Below are positions 17,401-24,216 of a stretch of 24,216 nucleotides of DNA, in pieces; position 1 is the stretch's first letter; every line of letters starts with the position of its first letter. The stretch is from CAZZBK01 sp964387325 (lineage in GTDB: Bacteria > Planctomycetota > Planctomycetia > Pirellulales > PNKZ01). Position numbers and translations under genes: made by a program. Below the pieces are notes generated by a model that saw only the letters and a program-made list of their open reading frames with translations, did not search any database and was not told where the DNA came from. The DNA lies in the NCBI GenBank assembly GCA_964387325.1, contig CAYLYE010000083.1:1-24216 (forward strand), written 5' to 3'.

Positions 17401-17912
17401 CCCTTGAGCTGGTTGCGCCAGGATGACGGCTTGGCGTTGACGGTATTCTTATTCGACAGGCTCAACAGCTTGATGGGCAGCGCGTTGCGACCTCCGGAGA
17501 TATACATCTCTTCGACATCGAACGTGTCGTCCCAGCCGTCTTCGTTCGAGACGAAGTTCAATGCCTTGCCGGTGAAGAATTTCCAGCACCGCTTGTCGGC
17601 ATCGGCCGCTAAAATAGCCGCCACGAGATGTTTACAGCTCCCCTCGTCGCTAAATCGGGGGCAACTACAATCGACGCGCGCAATGCCTTGCCGCTCCTCT
17701 TCAAGCCCGATCACAACGTCATACGGCTCCGGCTCCGAACCTTGCACCTGGGCTTCGATCAAATCCTCGTCGACGCCACAAATAACCGCGCTCCCCTCGC
17801 GAAAATACTGCGTGCCGTGCGAAAGGTCTCGTTGATCGAAGTTGCTTCGGCATCGACTAAAGAGCGACAACGGACGAACCTCCATGCAAGTGACGTTGGG
17901 TTGCTCAGTCAC
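14490..17912 (-). CDS. SWIM zinc finger SNF2-family helicase-like ATPase
   Basis: A 1140-residue SNF2/Swi2 superfamily DNA translocase, probably remodelling protein-DNA or polymerase complexes; the exact role is unknown. A SWIM zinc finger, CxCx8CxH, is at Cys82, Cys84, Cys93 and His95. A long middle region of unclear fold follows. The SNF2 ATPase starts near residue 680, with Walker A ADDMGLGKT (Lys709), a DEAQ box (Asp805-Gln808), TGTPVEN, and LLRRTKEQV. The helicase C domain includes SLKVGGLGLNLTAADYV and DRAHRLGQTK. All key motifs are intact. The start is GTG 17912; ATG 17885 is an alternative and neither has a clear ribosome site. It is divergent from the alpha/beta hydrolase gene. No methylase or nuclease partner is adjacent, so nothing here marks it as a defence gene. 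Confidence 0.93.
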   Translation of the reverse strand: MTEQPNVTCMEVRPLSLFSRCRSNFDQRDLSHGTQYFREGSAVICGVDEDLIEAQVQGSEPEPYDVVIGLEEERQGIARVDCSCPRFSDEGSCKHLVAAILAADADKRCWKFFTGKALNFVSNEDGWDDTFDVEEMYISGGRNALPIKLLSLSNKNTVNAKPSSWRNQLKGVLETNSAAQSFVHYRAKPISKKQQVWFIVYGNECEQSKQLVLRFVTREPKKNGELGKPKQLDISQSQIPELADAADREALELLLGSLPSESYTYYSSYSENMSQRKYSRCSVAPAIGRVVLPQIAARGRLLWADHDPKSVVRAQQQEPRPIGWDTGAAWQFRVHVERNENHKDWEVTGRFHRDTEAIEVSRPNCVISEGLMLLDNTLVQVELGHARSWIDALRKQGPLRVPNNEQDDFLEQLYQAPQSLPLEMPDELRWPRVEAPPQPRIVIKKVECYYGPPELGATVSFDYSGQVARPQDAALNFVDRVNRRVIARDLDREAACLAELKSAGLRNPSHYIKSKDTPDYALSPKVLSNVVAQLTKFGWQVEAEGRVMRSAGEFKMSVSSGVDWFDLSATLDFDGVSVALPKLLAAVRQGQQFVQLDDGSQGMLPDAWLAKFGSLAGLGEVQGEAVRFRPSQAMFLDALLAAAPTVEVDARFDQARKKLHSFAGVESREAPAGFNGQLRGYQRDGLGWLRFLFDFGFGGCLADDMGLGKTIQVLALLEERRTRRMKTGEQRSPSLVVAPRSLIHNWVEEARRFTPRLRVLDYTGLDRSGTLDDPAQYDLIITTYATARLDILKLKEIRFDYAILDEAQAIKNHSAQSTKACRLIQADHRLAMTGTPVENHLGELWSIFEFLNPGMLGGSEAFRSFSTSGREQSTEDLSLLSRALRPFLLRRTKEQVLTELPEKTEQTLYCELEKPQRRLYDELREHYRQSLSGHIEKQGLKRSKIQVLEALLRLRQAACHPGLLDKKQTGEPSAKLDTLLEQLREVLEGGHKALVFSQFTSLLDIVRKRLDGEKISYAYLDGKTTARQKVVEQFQNDESCRVFLISLKVGGLGLNLTAADYVFILDPWWNPAVEAQAVDRAHRLGQTKRVFAYRLIARDTVEEKILQLQGQKKQLADAIISADGSLISQLTADDLQVLLS

Positions 17913-18026
17913 ACTCGGCGACCGCTTGAATTGGCCGTGATCCCATGCGGATAATGGCTGTACGCACGGCTCACGTCGGTTCGCGACTCACCCTCGCGGC
18001 CGCCATTTTAATAATTGAGTACACGT

Positions 18027-19010
18027 ATGAATAGCACTGCTAGCAACACTCCGCCAACCGGTTGGTTCCGTGCGGCGTTATTCGTGGCGATCACATTCAT
18101 GACCGCGCTCGCTGCGTCTCGGTTGCAGGGCGCAACCCCGAGCGAGCAAAAGCTGCGCGCGCTGTTGGGGCCGCAGACACCGGAACCGATTCGACTCTGG
18201 AACGAGACGCCACCTCGTTTTTTGGCTGACGCTCCTGAAGAGGTCGTCGAGGATCGGGCCAGCATCCGTCTCGTGACTCAGCCGACGATCTGTGTCTACC
18301 TGCCACCGCGAGAGAAGCGTACGGGTCGGGCCATCATCGTTTGCCCGGGCGGTGGCTACGGATCGCTCGACTGGCGCACGCACGTCGTTTACGCGGCCGA
18401 GGTATTCAATCGCCTGGGGGTCGCCGTGATCGGCCTCAAGTATCGTCTCCGGCCACCTCACCTGCTCGACAACGCGGGCATTCAGGCGCTCACGTTGCTC
18501 GATGCTCAACGAGCCGTGCGGCTCGTGCGTCATCGCTCGGCCGAGTGGCACATCGATCCTCACAAGATTGGCGTGGCGGGTTACTCGGCAGGGGGCAATC
18601 TGGCGATGAACCTGGCCTCAAATTTCGACATGGGTGATCCGCAAGCGACGGACCCGATCGAGCGGCACAGTAGTCGGCCCGATTTTGCGGTCGGGCTGGC
18701 GACATGGCACTGGCGCAAAAAAGAGTCGCCCTTCAAATTCACGGCCGCGACACCGCCCGTGTATCTGATGCACGCCACGAACGATGGCTTGGAAGGGGGC
18801 GCGCCGATAGAACTGCCTCGGGCCATCAAGGCCGACCTGGAAAAGCTGGGCGTGAGCGTCCGCATGGACGAGTTCGACGTCGGCGCACATGGCGTGGGGA
18901 ATTTGATCCCGCAGCGCGTGAAGAATAAGTTTCCGCCGACACAGTGGCCCGAGCGGCTTCTGCAATGGCTCGATACGTTGCCAACTGACAAGTCGCGCGA
19001 CCCGCGTTGA
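18027..19010 (+). CDS. Exported alpha/beta hydrolase (esterase-like)
   Basis: A 327-residue alpha/beta hydrolase similar to acetylxylan or feruloyl esterases and to proteins often labelled xylanase-associated esterases. An N-terminal hydrophobic segment (about residues 13-33) indicates export or membrane anchoring. The oxyanion region is CPGGGYG. The nucleophile elbow GYSAGG has Ser187, the acid is Asp253 in HATNDG, and the base is His288 in GAHG, giving a complete triad. ATG 18027 is preferred to TTG 18015, which has the same frame. The substrate is unknown; with the acetylesterase and sulfatase it suggests polysaccharide side-chain removal. Convergent with ybaN, with only 29 bases between stops. 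Confidence 0.9.
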   Translation: MNSTASNTPPTGWFRAALFVAITFMTALAASRLQGATPSEQKLRALLGPQTPEPIRLWNETPPRFLADAPEEVVEDRASIRLVTQPTICVYLPPREKRTGRAIIVCPGGGYGSLDWRTHVVYAAEVFNRLGVAVIGLKYRLRPPHLLDNAGIQALTLLDAQRAVRLVRHRSAEWHIDPHKIGVAGYSAGGNLAMNLASNFDMGDPQATDPIERHSSRPDFAVGLATWHWRKKESPFKFTAATPPVYLMHATNDGLEGGAPIELPRAIKADLEKLGVSVRMDEFDVGAHGVGNLIPQRVKNKFPPTQWPERLLQWLDTLPTDKSRDPR

Positions 19011-19042
19011 GCGACGATCGCAGCGCGCTCGTATATCGCTCA
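19008..19042. terminator. Hairpin joining two convergent stop codons
   Basis: TGAGCGA (19008-19014) pairs with TCGCTCA (19036-19042). The first three bases are the stop codon of the alpha/beta hydrolase and the last three are the stop codon of ybaN on the other strand. A further GC-rich interior may pair. A shared terminator is plausible, though without a U-tract. Confidence 0.35.
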
Positions 19043-19450
19043 CCCGCACTGCTGGGCGGCCAGCGCTGTTGCTTGCGGAAGAGTAATCACCCGCAGGCGT
19101 GAGACGATCAACAGCGAAATCGCCCCGCCGAGCAAGGCCACGAACGGCGAGCGTTCGCACAGCGCGCAAACAATCACCGACAGCACGACGCTTCCCAGGA
19201 TGAAAAGCACCGCCGCCTGCTTGGCTCGCGGACGAATGCCCCGCTCGCGACGCCAATCGGCGATCAGCGGGCCGAGCGTTCGCGACTCGACGAGACGTCG
19301 AAAGGCCTGTGGTGACGATCGGGCAAAGCACCACGCAGCCAGTAGCGCGAACGGCGTGGTTGGCAGCAGTGGCAACACCGCGCCAATCAGCGCAAACCCG
19401 AGCGAGATCCAACCACCGCAGAGTAGCAACACGCGCGACACGACGATCAC
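19040..19450 (-). CDS. YbaN/DUF454 family inner membrane protein
   Basis: A 136-residue small membrane protein of the DUF454 (YbaN) family; function unknown. The family core GAVLPLLPTTPFALLAAWCFARSS is present, followed by LGPLIADWRRERGIRPRAKQ. Hydrophobic segments lie at about residues 5-45 (one or two helices) and 80-118 (two helices), which suits an inner-membrane location. The start is GTG 19450 with a weak GAGAG upstream. It is divergent from hypF; the short gap and different strand give no sign of a shared function. Confidence 0.88.
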   Translation of the reverse strand: MIVVSRVLLLCGGWISLGFALIGAVLPLLPTTPFALLAAWCFARSSPQAFRRLVESRTLGPLIADWRRERGIRPRAKQAAVLFILGSVVLSVIVCALCERSPFVALLGGAISLLIVSRLRVITLPQATALAAQQCG

Positions 19451-19737
19451 CTGGCGCTCTCAATAAGTCACGGCCCGAGCCAATCTGGCATCCTCACGTA
19501 AACTTAGGTCAGGATTCATCTGCCGGGGCAGGGGGGGACCCACGTGGTCTAACACAATCCGGCGCCGGAATAATCGCGATAATGCGCATCGTCGCGCCAG
19601 TTGTGGCGCGCGGTCGCTCGTCGACAGCGCGGTTCGCTTCGTGTATCGTGCCCGCTGACGGTCATTCCAGCACGGTTTTGACGTCGCAGCGTGGTGTATG
19701 TTGTGCGTCGTTGGTCTTCCTGAGTGAAGTCGTTGCC
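19451..19737. other. Intergenic region upstream of the hyp operon
   Basis: This 287-base region should contain the promoter of hypFCDE. It holds the palindrome CCGGCGCCGG near 19558-19567 and a hairpin CGCGCCA-GTTG-TGGCGCG at 19593-19610. No clear sigma-54 site (TGGC-N8-TTGC) or FNR-type dyad was found. The hypF reading frame is open through here, but without hydrogenase-maturase similarity. Confidence 0.4.
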
Positions 19738-21996
19738 ATGCCCCGGCGAGCCATTCGTGTCGAGGGATTAGTGCAAGGGGTCGGGTTTCGGCCGCTGATG
19801 TACCAGCGGGCGACACGCTGGCAACTGACCGGTTGTGTGCGGAATCAGGGGGGCGGTGCGTGGATCGAGATCGAAGGGACAGCCGAGGCACTCGACGCTT
19901 TTCTTGCACAGCTCGTCGAGCAGCCGCCCCTACGGGCACGAATCGATCATGTGGACGTTCGTCTGATTCCTGAGCAAGGATCGACACGGTTCGTGATCGA
20001 GCCAAGCGCCGACGTGCGCGGGGACCAGCCGATCGTGTCACCTGACTTGGCGATGTGCGACGCGTGCCGCGGCGAGTTGTTCTGCCCACGTGATCGACGC
20101 CACGACTACGCGCTCCTCAGCTGCACTCAGTGTGGTCCACGCTTCACAATCACGCGCGCGGTTCCTTACGATCGCGCGAACACGTCCTTGACCGAGTTTC
20201 CACTCTGTGCCGAGTGCCAGCGTGAATACGAGGACCCGACGAACCGTTGGCATCATGCGCAGGGAATTTCCTGCCCGAAGTGCGGTCCGCAGCTTCATCT
20301 GTATGCCTCGATGGCCGACGCGATCACGACGGCGGCGTCGGCCTTGGCGGCGGGGCAAATCGTCGCACTCAAAAGTCTCGGCGGCTACCAACTCGCCTGC
20401 GACGCCAGCAATGCCGAGGCCGTGTCGCGGCTGCGCTCACTCAAGCAGCGCGATGCCAAGCCCCTTGCAATCATGGTGTCCGATCTGGAGACCGCCCGTC
20501 GGCTGACTCATATCTCCGCCGCCGAAGAACGCTTGTTGAGTTCTCCCGCGGCGCCGATTGTCTTGTTGCGGCAACGCGCTGAACACCCATTGGCCAGCTC
20601 GATTGCGCCACGCAATCGCGATCTCGGCATCATGCTCGCCTATACACCCTTGCATGCCGCGCTCTTGCACGCGGCGCGACTCGAGGCCCTGGTGATGACC
20701 AGCGGCAACGCGGGTGACGAGCCGATCGTCTGTGACGACCAACAGGCGATCGAGCGACTCGGTGGGATGTCCGATTGGATCGTCATGCACAATCGTCCGA
20801 TCGTGATGCGTTGCGATGATTCGGTCGTGCGGGTGGTCGACGAGTCGGTGTTGCCGCTGCGACGTGCGCGTGGTTTTGTCCCCGCGCCAATCGACCTGCC
20901 GTTGACTTGTCGTCAGCCGATCCTCGCCTTGGGTGGCCAGCTCAAGTCGACATTCGCGCTCGGCGCCGAACGCCAGGCATTCGTCAGCCATCACTTGGGC
21001 GACCTCGATCACTTGGAGTCGTTCGCGGCGTTTAGCGAGACGATCGACCATTACCAGCGGCTCTTACGGATTGACCCCTGTTTGTTCGTTCACGACATGC
21101 ATCCCGACTATGCATCGACAACCTACGCCCGGCAGCGTGTTCCGGCCGAGTCGCGGCTCGCGGTGCAGCATCATCATGCACACTTGGCGAGTTGCCTCGC
21201 CGAGCATGGCCTGAACGAGCCGGTGATCGGCGTGATCTTTGACGGTTCGGGCTATGGTCCCGATGGATCGATCTGGGGCGGCGAGTTTCTCATCGGCGAC
21301 TACACGAGCTATCGTCGGGCCGCGCATCTGAACAACGTCCCCTTGCTGGGCGGCGAACAGGCGATTCGACAACCGTGGCGCTGCGCGCTAGCCCATCTGC
21401 GGCACGCCGCGATCGACTGGATACCTGATTGGCCGGAGGTGTCGCACTCCAGCCTCAGCGCCGCGCGCAAGCTGTTGGCCGGCCGCTTCCAGGCTCCGCT
21501 GACATCGAGTGTCGGCCGACTGTTCGACGCCATCGCGGCACTCGTTCAACTTCGGACCGCGGTTCAATTCGAGGGCCAAGCGGCATTGGAACTCGAGTGG
21601 CTGGCGGACGATACTCCGGAGGGCGTCGAGCCCTATCCGTTTGAACTGTGCGCGTCGCAGTCTCCCATGCAGATCGATACGCGGCCGCTCATCGCCGCTG
21701 TGGTCCATGATCTGCGCGCGGGAGTTTCTCCTCGACAGATCGCACAGCGGTTTCATGGCACAGTGATTGCGATGGTCGTCGACGTTTGTGTGGTATTGCG
21801 CGAGCAGACCGATATGAACACGGTCGCGCTCAGTGGTGGCGTGTTCATGAATGTCCTCGTGTTGAGTGGCGTGACGGCGCGACTTCGCGAGCGCGGCTTT
21901 CGGGTCCTCCGGCATGAGTGCGTACCTCCGAACGATGGCGGACTCAGCCTGGGGCAACTGGCCATTGCCGCCGCCTGGCAAAACCGAGACAATTAA
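19738..21996 (+). CDS. hypF: Hydrogenase maturation carbamoyltransferase HypF
   Basis: A 752-residue enzyme that converts carbamoyl phosphate and ATP to carbamoyl-AMP and passes the carbamoyl group to HypE, the source of cyanide in [NiFe] hydrogenases. An acylphosphatase domain comes first (VQGVGFRP, Arg18; Asn36). Next are two zinc-finger modules starting at Cys107-xx-Cys110 and including CTQCGP, CAEC and CPKCGP. A YrdC-like domain spans about 195-375. A Kae1-like domain starts near 395, with the metal-binding QHHHAH at 477-482. All four domains are complete and length is typical. ATG 19738 is chosen because the acylphosphatase domain begins there. The frame is open back to 19309, but the upstream part has no similarity. 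It is the first gene of hypFCDE, 27 bases before hypC. Confidence 0.96.
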   Translation: MPRRAIRVEGLVQGVGFRPLMYQRATRWQLTGCVRNQGGGAWIEIEGTAEALDAFLAQLVEQPPLRARIDHVDVRLIPEQGSTRFVIEPSADVRGDQPIVSPDLAMCDACRGELFCPRDRRHDYALLSCTQCGPRFTITRAVPYDRANTSLTEFPLCAECQREYEDPTNRWHHAQGISCPKCGPQLHLYASMADAITTAASALAAGQIVALKSLGGYQLACDASNAEAVSRLRSLKQRDAKPLAIMVSDLETARRLTHISAAEERLLSSPAAPIVLLRQRAEHPLASSIAPRNRDLGIMLAYTPLHAALLHAARLEALVMTSGNAGDEPIVCDDQQAIERLGGMSDWIVMHNRPIVMRCDDSVVRVVDESVLPLRRARGFVPAPIDLPLTCRQPILALGGQLKSTFALGAERQAFVSHHLGDLDHLESFAAFSETIDHYQRLLRIDPCLFVHDMHPDYASTTYARQRVPAESRLAVQHHHAHLASCLAEHGLNEPVIGVIFDGSGYGPDGSIWGGEFLIGDYTSYRRAAHLNNVPLLGGEQAIRQPWRCALAHLRHAAIDWIPDWPEVSHSSLSAARKLLAGRFQAPLTSSVGRLFDAIAALVQLRTAVQFEGQAALELEWLADDTPEGVEPYPFELCASQSPMQIDTRPLIAAVVHDLRAGVSPRQIAQRFHGTVIAMVVDVCVVLREQTDMNTVALSGGVFMNVLVLSGVTARLRERGFRVLRHECVPPNDGGLSLGQLAIAAAWQNRDN

Positions 21997-22023
21997 CGCT
22001 GCATCACGTTCCTGGAGCGACTC

Positions 22024-22299
22024 ATGTGTCTCGGCATCCCCGGTCAGATCGTCGAAGTCTATCGCGAAGACGATTTGCAAATGGGCAAAGTCGACTTTGG
22101 CGGGGTCACTCGACGGGTCTGCCTCGAGTATTTACCCGAGCTAACGATCGGCGAGTATGTGTTGGTCCACGTGGGTTTTGCCATCGCGCGCATCGACTAT
22201 CTCGAAGCGGCACGCGTGTTCGAGTACCTCGCGCAGATGAACGAACTCGCCGAGCTTGAGGGGACGAGCGAGGAGGGCCCACGTGAAATTCCTCGCTGA
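22024..22299 (+). CDS. hypC: Hydrogenase maturation chaperone HypC
   Basis: A 91-residue chaperone that carries the iron centre with HypD and delivers it to the hydrogenase large subunit. It begins MCLGIPGQ, with the essential Cys2, and has the conserved His49 in VLVHVGFA. Length is typical. GGAG lies 6 bases upstream of the ATG. The 3' end overlaps the start of hypD by 17 bases, showing tight translational coupling. Confidence 0.95.
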   Translation: MCLGIPGQIVEVYREDDLQMGKVDFGGVTRRVCLEYLPELTIGEYVLVHVGFAIARIDYLEAARVFEYLAQMNELAELEGTSEEGPREIPR

Positions 22300-23407
22300 G
22301 TATCGCGACCCGCGGGCGGCCGAGCAGTTGCTGAAATTAATTCATCAACGCACGACGCGCCCCTGGTCGCTCATGGAGATCTGTGGCGGACAAAGCCATA
22401 CCATCATCAAGTACGGGCTGGACGAGTTGTTGCCGCGACCATTGACGCTGATCCACGGACCAGGCTGTCCGGTGTGTGTGACGCCGATCGAGATGGTCGA
22501 CCAGGCGATTCGTCTGGCTGCGCGACCGGACGTGATCTTGTGCTCCTTTGGTGACATGCTGCGTGTGCCGGGGAGCCAGAGTGATCTGCTGCGGATCAAG
22601 GCCGCGGGGGGAGACGTGCGCGTCGTCTACTCGCCGCTCGATGGCTTGCGGATCGCGACGGAGCACCCGGACCGGCAGGTCATATTTTTTGCCGTGGGCT
22701 TTGAGACCACCGCGCCCGCCAATGCGATGGCCGTGTGGCAAGCCCGGCGACGTGGTGTGACCAATTTCTCGCTGCTCGTGTCGCAGGTGTTGGTCCCTCC
22801 GGCGATCGAAGCGTTACTCTCGTCAGGCGATCATCGTATGGACGGCTTGCTCGCGGCGGGGCACGTGTGCATGGTCATGGGGGTGGGCGAGTACGAACAA
22901 CTCGCCGCGAAACATACGCTGCCCATCGTCGTCACCGGCTTCGAGCCGCTCGATTTGCTCGCAGGCATTTATCGCTGCGTGGACATGCTCGAAGCGGGAC
23001 GCTGCGGTGTCGAGAATGAGTACGCGCGGGTCGTGCGACCCGAGGGAAACCGGCGCTCGCAAGAATTGTTGCGCGAGGTCTTCGAGGTGACCGATCGTAA
23101 GTGGCGCGGCGTGGGCGTCATTAAGCAGAGCGGTTATCGGCTGCGCGACGAGTTTGCCGCGTTCGATGCGAGCCGACGATTTTCTGAGCCGGAGGTCGAC
23201 GTGAGCGAGTCGAGTTTATGCCTCAGCGGCGATATTCTGCGTGGGCTAATCAAGCCGCCGCAGTGTCCGCAGTTTCGTGTGACCTGCTCGCCCGACAACC
23301 CCTTGGGGGCCACGATGGTTTCGAGCGAAGGGGCCTGTGCGGCCTATTTCAATTATGGTCGTTTGCGCTGGGGCGCAAGTGCCGTTGAGGAGCAAGGCGA
23401 TGACTGA
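22283..23407 (+). CDS. hypD: Hydrogenase maturation iron-sulfur protein HypD
   Basis: A 374-residue [4Fe-4S] scaffold on which the Fe(CN)2CO group is built with HypC and HypE. Conserved motifs are EICGGQSHTI (Cys34), GPGCPVC (Cys62 and Cys65), FAVGFETT, and C-terminal cluster cysteines in FRVTCSPDN and GACAAYFNY. The start is GTG 22283, backed by a strong GGAGG 6 bases upstream inside hypC and by family length. The open frame extends to 22256, but those nine residues have no similarity. The stop overlaps the hypE start by 8 bases. Confidence 0.95.
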   Translation: MKFLAEYRDPRAAEQLLKLIHQRTTRPWSLMEICGGQSHTIIKYGLDELLPRPLTLIHGPGCPVCVTPIEMVDQAIRLAARPDVILCSFGDMLRVPGSQSDLLRIKAAGGDVRVVYSPLDGLRIATEHPDRQVIFFAVGFETTAPANAMAVWQARRRGVTNFSLLVSQVLVPPAIEALLSSGDHRMDGLLAAGHVCMVMGVGEYEQLAAKHTLPIVVTGFEPLDLLAGIYRCVDMLEAGRCGVENEYARVVRPEGNRRSQELLREVFEVTDRKWRGVGVIKQSGYRLRDEFAAFDASRRFSEPEVDVSESSLCLSGDILRGLIKPPQCPQFRVTCSPDNPLGATMVSSEGACAAYFNYGRLRWGASAVEEQGDD

Positions 23408-24216
23408 GTTTCGCCTAGACGCCATGAATTGTCCCACGGCGGCGACCGTCCACGAACAGATTTTATTAGGTCACGGCAGTGGCGGTCGCCTGTCGGCCGA
23501 GTTGATCCGGCAGCTCTTTCTGCCCGCGTTGGGGAACCCGATCCTGGCGGCACTCGAGGATCAGGCGACGCTCACGTTGCCCAGTCATGCGGTTGGTTCG
23601 CGATTGGCGCTGACGACCGACTCGTTTGTCGTGCGGCCGATTTTTTTCCCTGGCGGCGATATTGGTCGACTCGCCGTGAATGGCACCGTCAACGATTTGG
23701 CAATGGGGGGCGCCGAGCCGCTTTATCTCGCGGCCGCGTTCATCCTCGAAGAGGGGTTGCCCCTCGACGATCTGCGGCGGATAGCCCAATCGATGCGTGA
23801 GGCCTGCGACGAAGCCGGCGTGACGCTCGTCGCGGCCGACACCAAGGTCGTCGATCGTGGCAAGGGAGATCAGATTTTTATCACCACGACCGGCGTGGGG
23901 CTCGTGCCCGCGGGGTGTCAACTCTCGATTCACGCAGCTCGACCGGGGGATCGCATCCTGGTGTCGGGCACGCTGGGCGATCATGGCATTGCCATTATGT
24001 CGTTGCGCGCGGGGATCGAGTTTGAAACCACGCTCGAGAGCGACACCGCGCCGCTCAACGGCCTCGTGCGGCAATTGTTGCGGGCGTGTCCCGAGGTCCG
24101 TGCGCTACGCGACCCCACGCGCGGCGGTTTGTCGAGCACGCTGCATGAGCTGGCCGAGGCATCGGGCGTGGGGGTCAAGCTCGACGAGACGGCAATTCCG
24201 TTACGAGCCGAGGTCC
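23400..24216 (+). CDS. hypE: Hydrogenase maturation protein HypE (partial, runs off the window)
   Basis: Dehydrates the thiocarboxamide made from the HypF-delivered carbamoyl group into thiocyanate, giving cyanide for the iron. The first 272 codons are present and the reading frame is open to the last base. Motifs include GHGSGG at 25-29 with flanking residues, DSFVVRPIFFPGGDIGRLAV, NGTVNDLAMGGAEP, AADTKVVDRGKGDQIF, VSGTLGDHG and RDPTRGG. The C-terminal part with the essential terminal cysteine lies outside. ATG 23400 overlaps hypD by 8 bases, with a GAGGAG 8-9 bases upstream. It belongs to the PurM/SelD-like superfamily, but context and motifs fix it as HypE. Confidence 0.95.
   Translation, partial: MTEFRLDAMNCPTAATVHEQILLGHGSGGRLSAELIRQLFLPALGNPILAALEDQATLTLPSHAVGSRLALTTDSFVVRPIFFPGGDIGRLAVNGTVNDLAMGGAEPLYLAAAFILEEGLPLDDLRRIAQSMREACDEAGVTLVAADTKVVDRGKGDQIFITTTGVGLVPAGCQLSIHAARPGDRILVSGTLGDHGIAIMSLRAGIEFETTLESDTAPLNGLVRQLLRACPEVRALRDPTRGGLSSTLHELAEASGVGVKLDETAIPLRAEV

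Noticed and set aside
14490..17912. DISARM-like or other SNF2-based defence system
   Set aside because: No DNA methylase, phospholipase D or nuclease gene is adjacent; neighbours are htpG and a secreted hydrolase.
19309..19737. N-terminal extension of hypF
   Set aside because: The frame is open but runs antisense to ybaN and lacks any maturase similarity. The acylphosphatase domain starts at ATG 19738.

Overview
The window is GC-rich bacterial chromosome and most resembles the phylum Planctomycetota. That is an inference from gene content: a secreted sulfatase, a secreted sialate O-acetylesterase, a secreted esterase-type hydrolase, a MoxR/DUF58 pair, a large SWIM-SNF2 protein, frequent TTG/GTG starts and weak Shine-Dalgarno sites. 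No rRNA, tRNA, CRISPR array or complete insertion sequence was seen.

Layout. 1-228: palindromic repeat downstream of metG. 229-2289 (-): metG. 2302-2568: two inverted copies of a short palindrome. 2569-3008 (-): hicB-hicA toxin-antitoxin pair. 3197-5187 (-): YgiQ-type radical SAM gene broken by a 10-N assembly gap. 5196-5312: second large palindrome. 5336-6871 (-): sialate O-acetylesterase. About 7007-7105: third large palindrome. 7216-7710 (+): DinB-like protein. 7729-8309: a DUF559 (Vsr-like) gene with an in-frame TGA, enclosed by inverted copies of another hairpin repeat. 8347-9246 and 9330-10400 (-): DUF58 protein and MoxR ATPase, separated by a CTAG-rich inverted repeat. 10715-12304 (+): sulfatase. 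12504-14414 (+): htpG. 14490-17912 (-): SWIM-SNF2 helicase-like protein. 18027-19010 (+): exported alpha/beta hydrolase. 19040-19450 (-): YbaN/DUF454 membrane protein. 19738-24216 (+): hypF-hypC-hypD-hypE, with hypE running off the end.

How the genes work together. The clearest pathway is hypFCDE, which builds and carries the Fe(CN)2CO group of [NiFe] hydrogenases. HypF and HypE make the cyanide ligand from carbamoyl phosphate, and the HypC-HypD complex assembles the iron centre. The organism therefore probably has a [NiFe] hydrogenase, although no structural subunit lies in the window. The sulfatase, acetylesterase and alpha/beta hydrolase all carry export signals and suggest breakdown of sulfated and acetylated polysaccharides. 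MoxR and DUF58 are a known chaperone/vWA pairing.

The least explained part is the intergenic DNA. It holds four distinct palindromic repeat families. One of them brackets a decayed DUF559 nuclease-like gene in the arrangement expected of a small mobile unit. This is the best candidate for something undescribed, but its mobility is only an inference.
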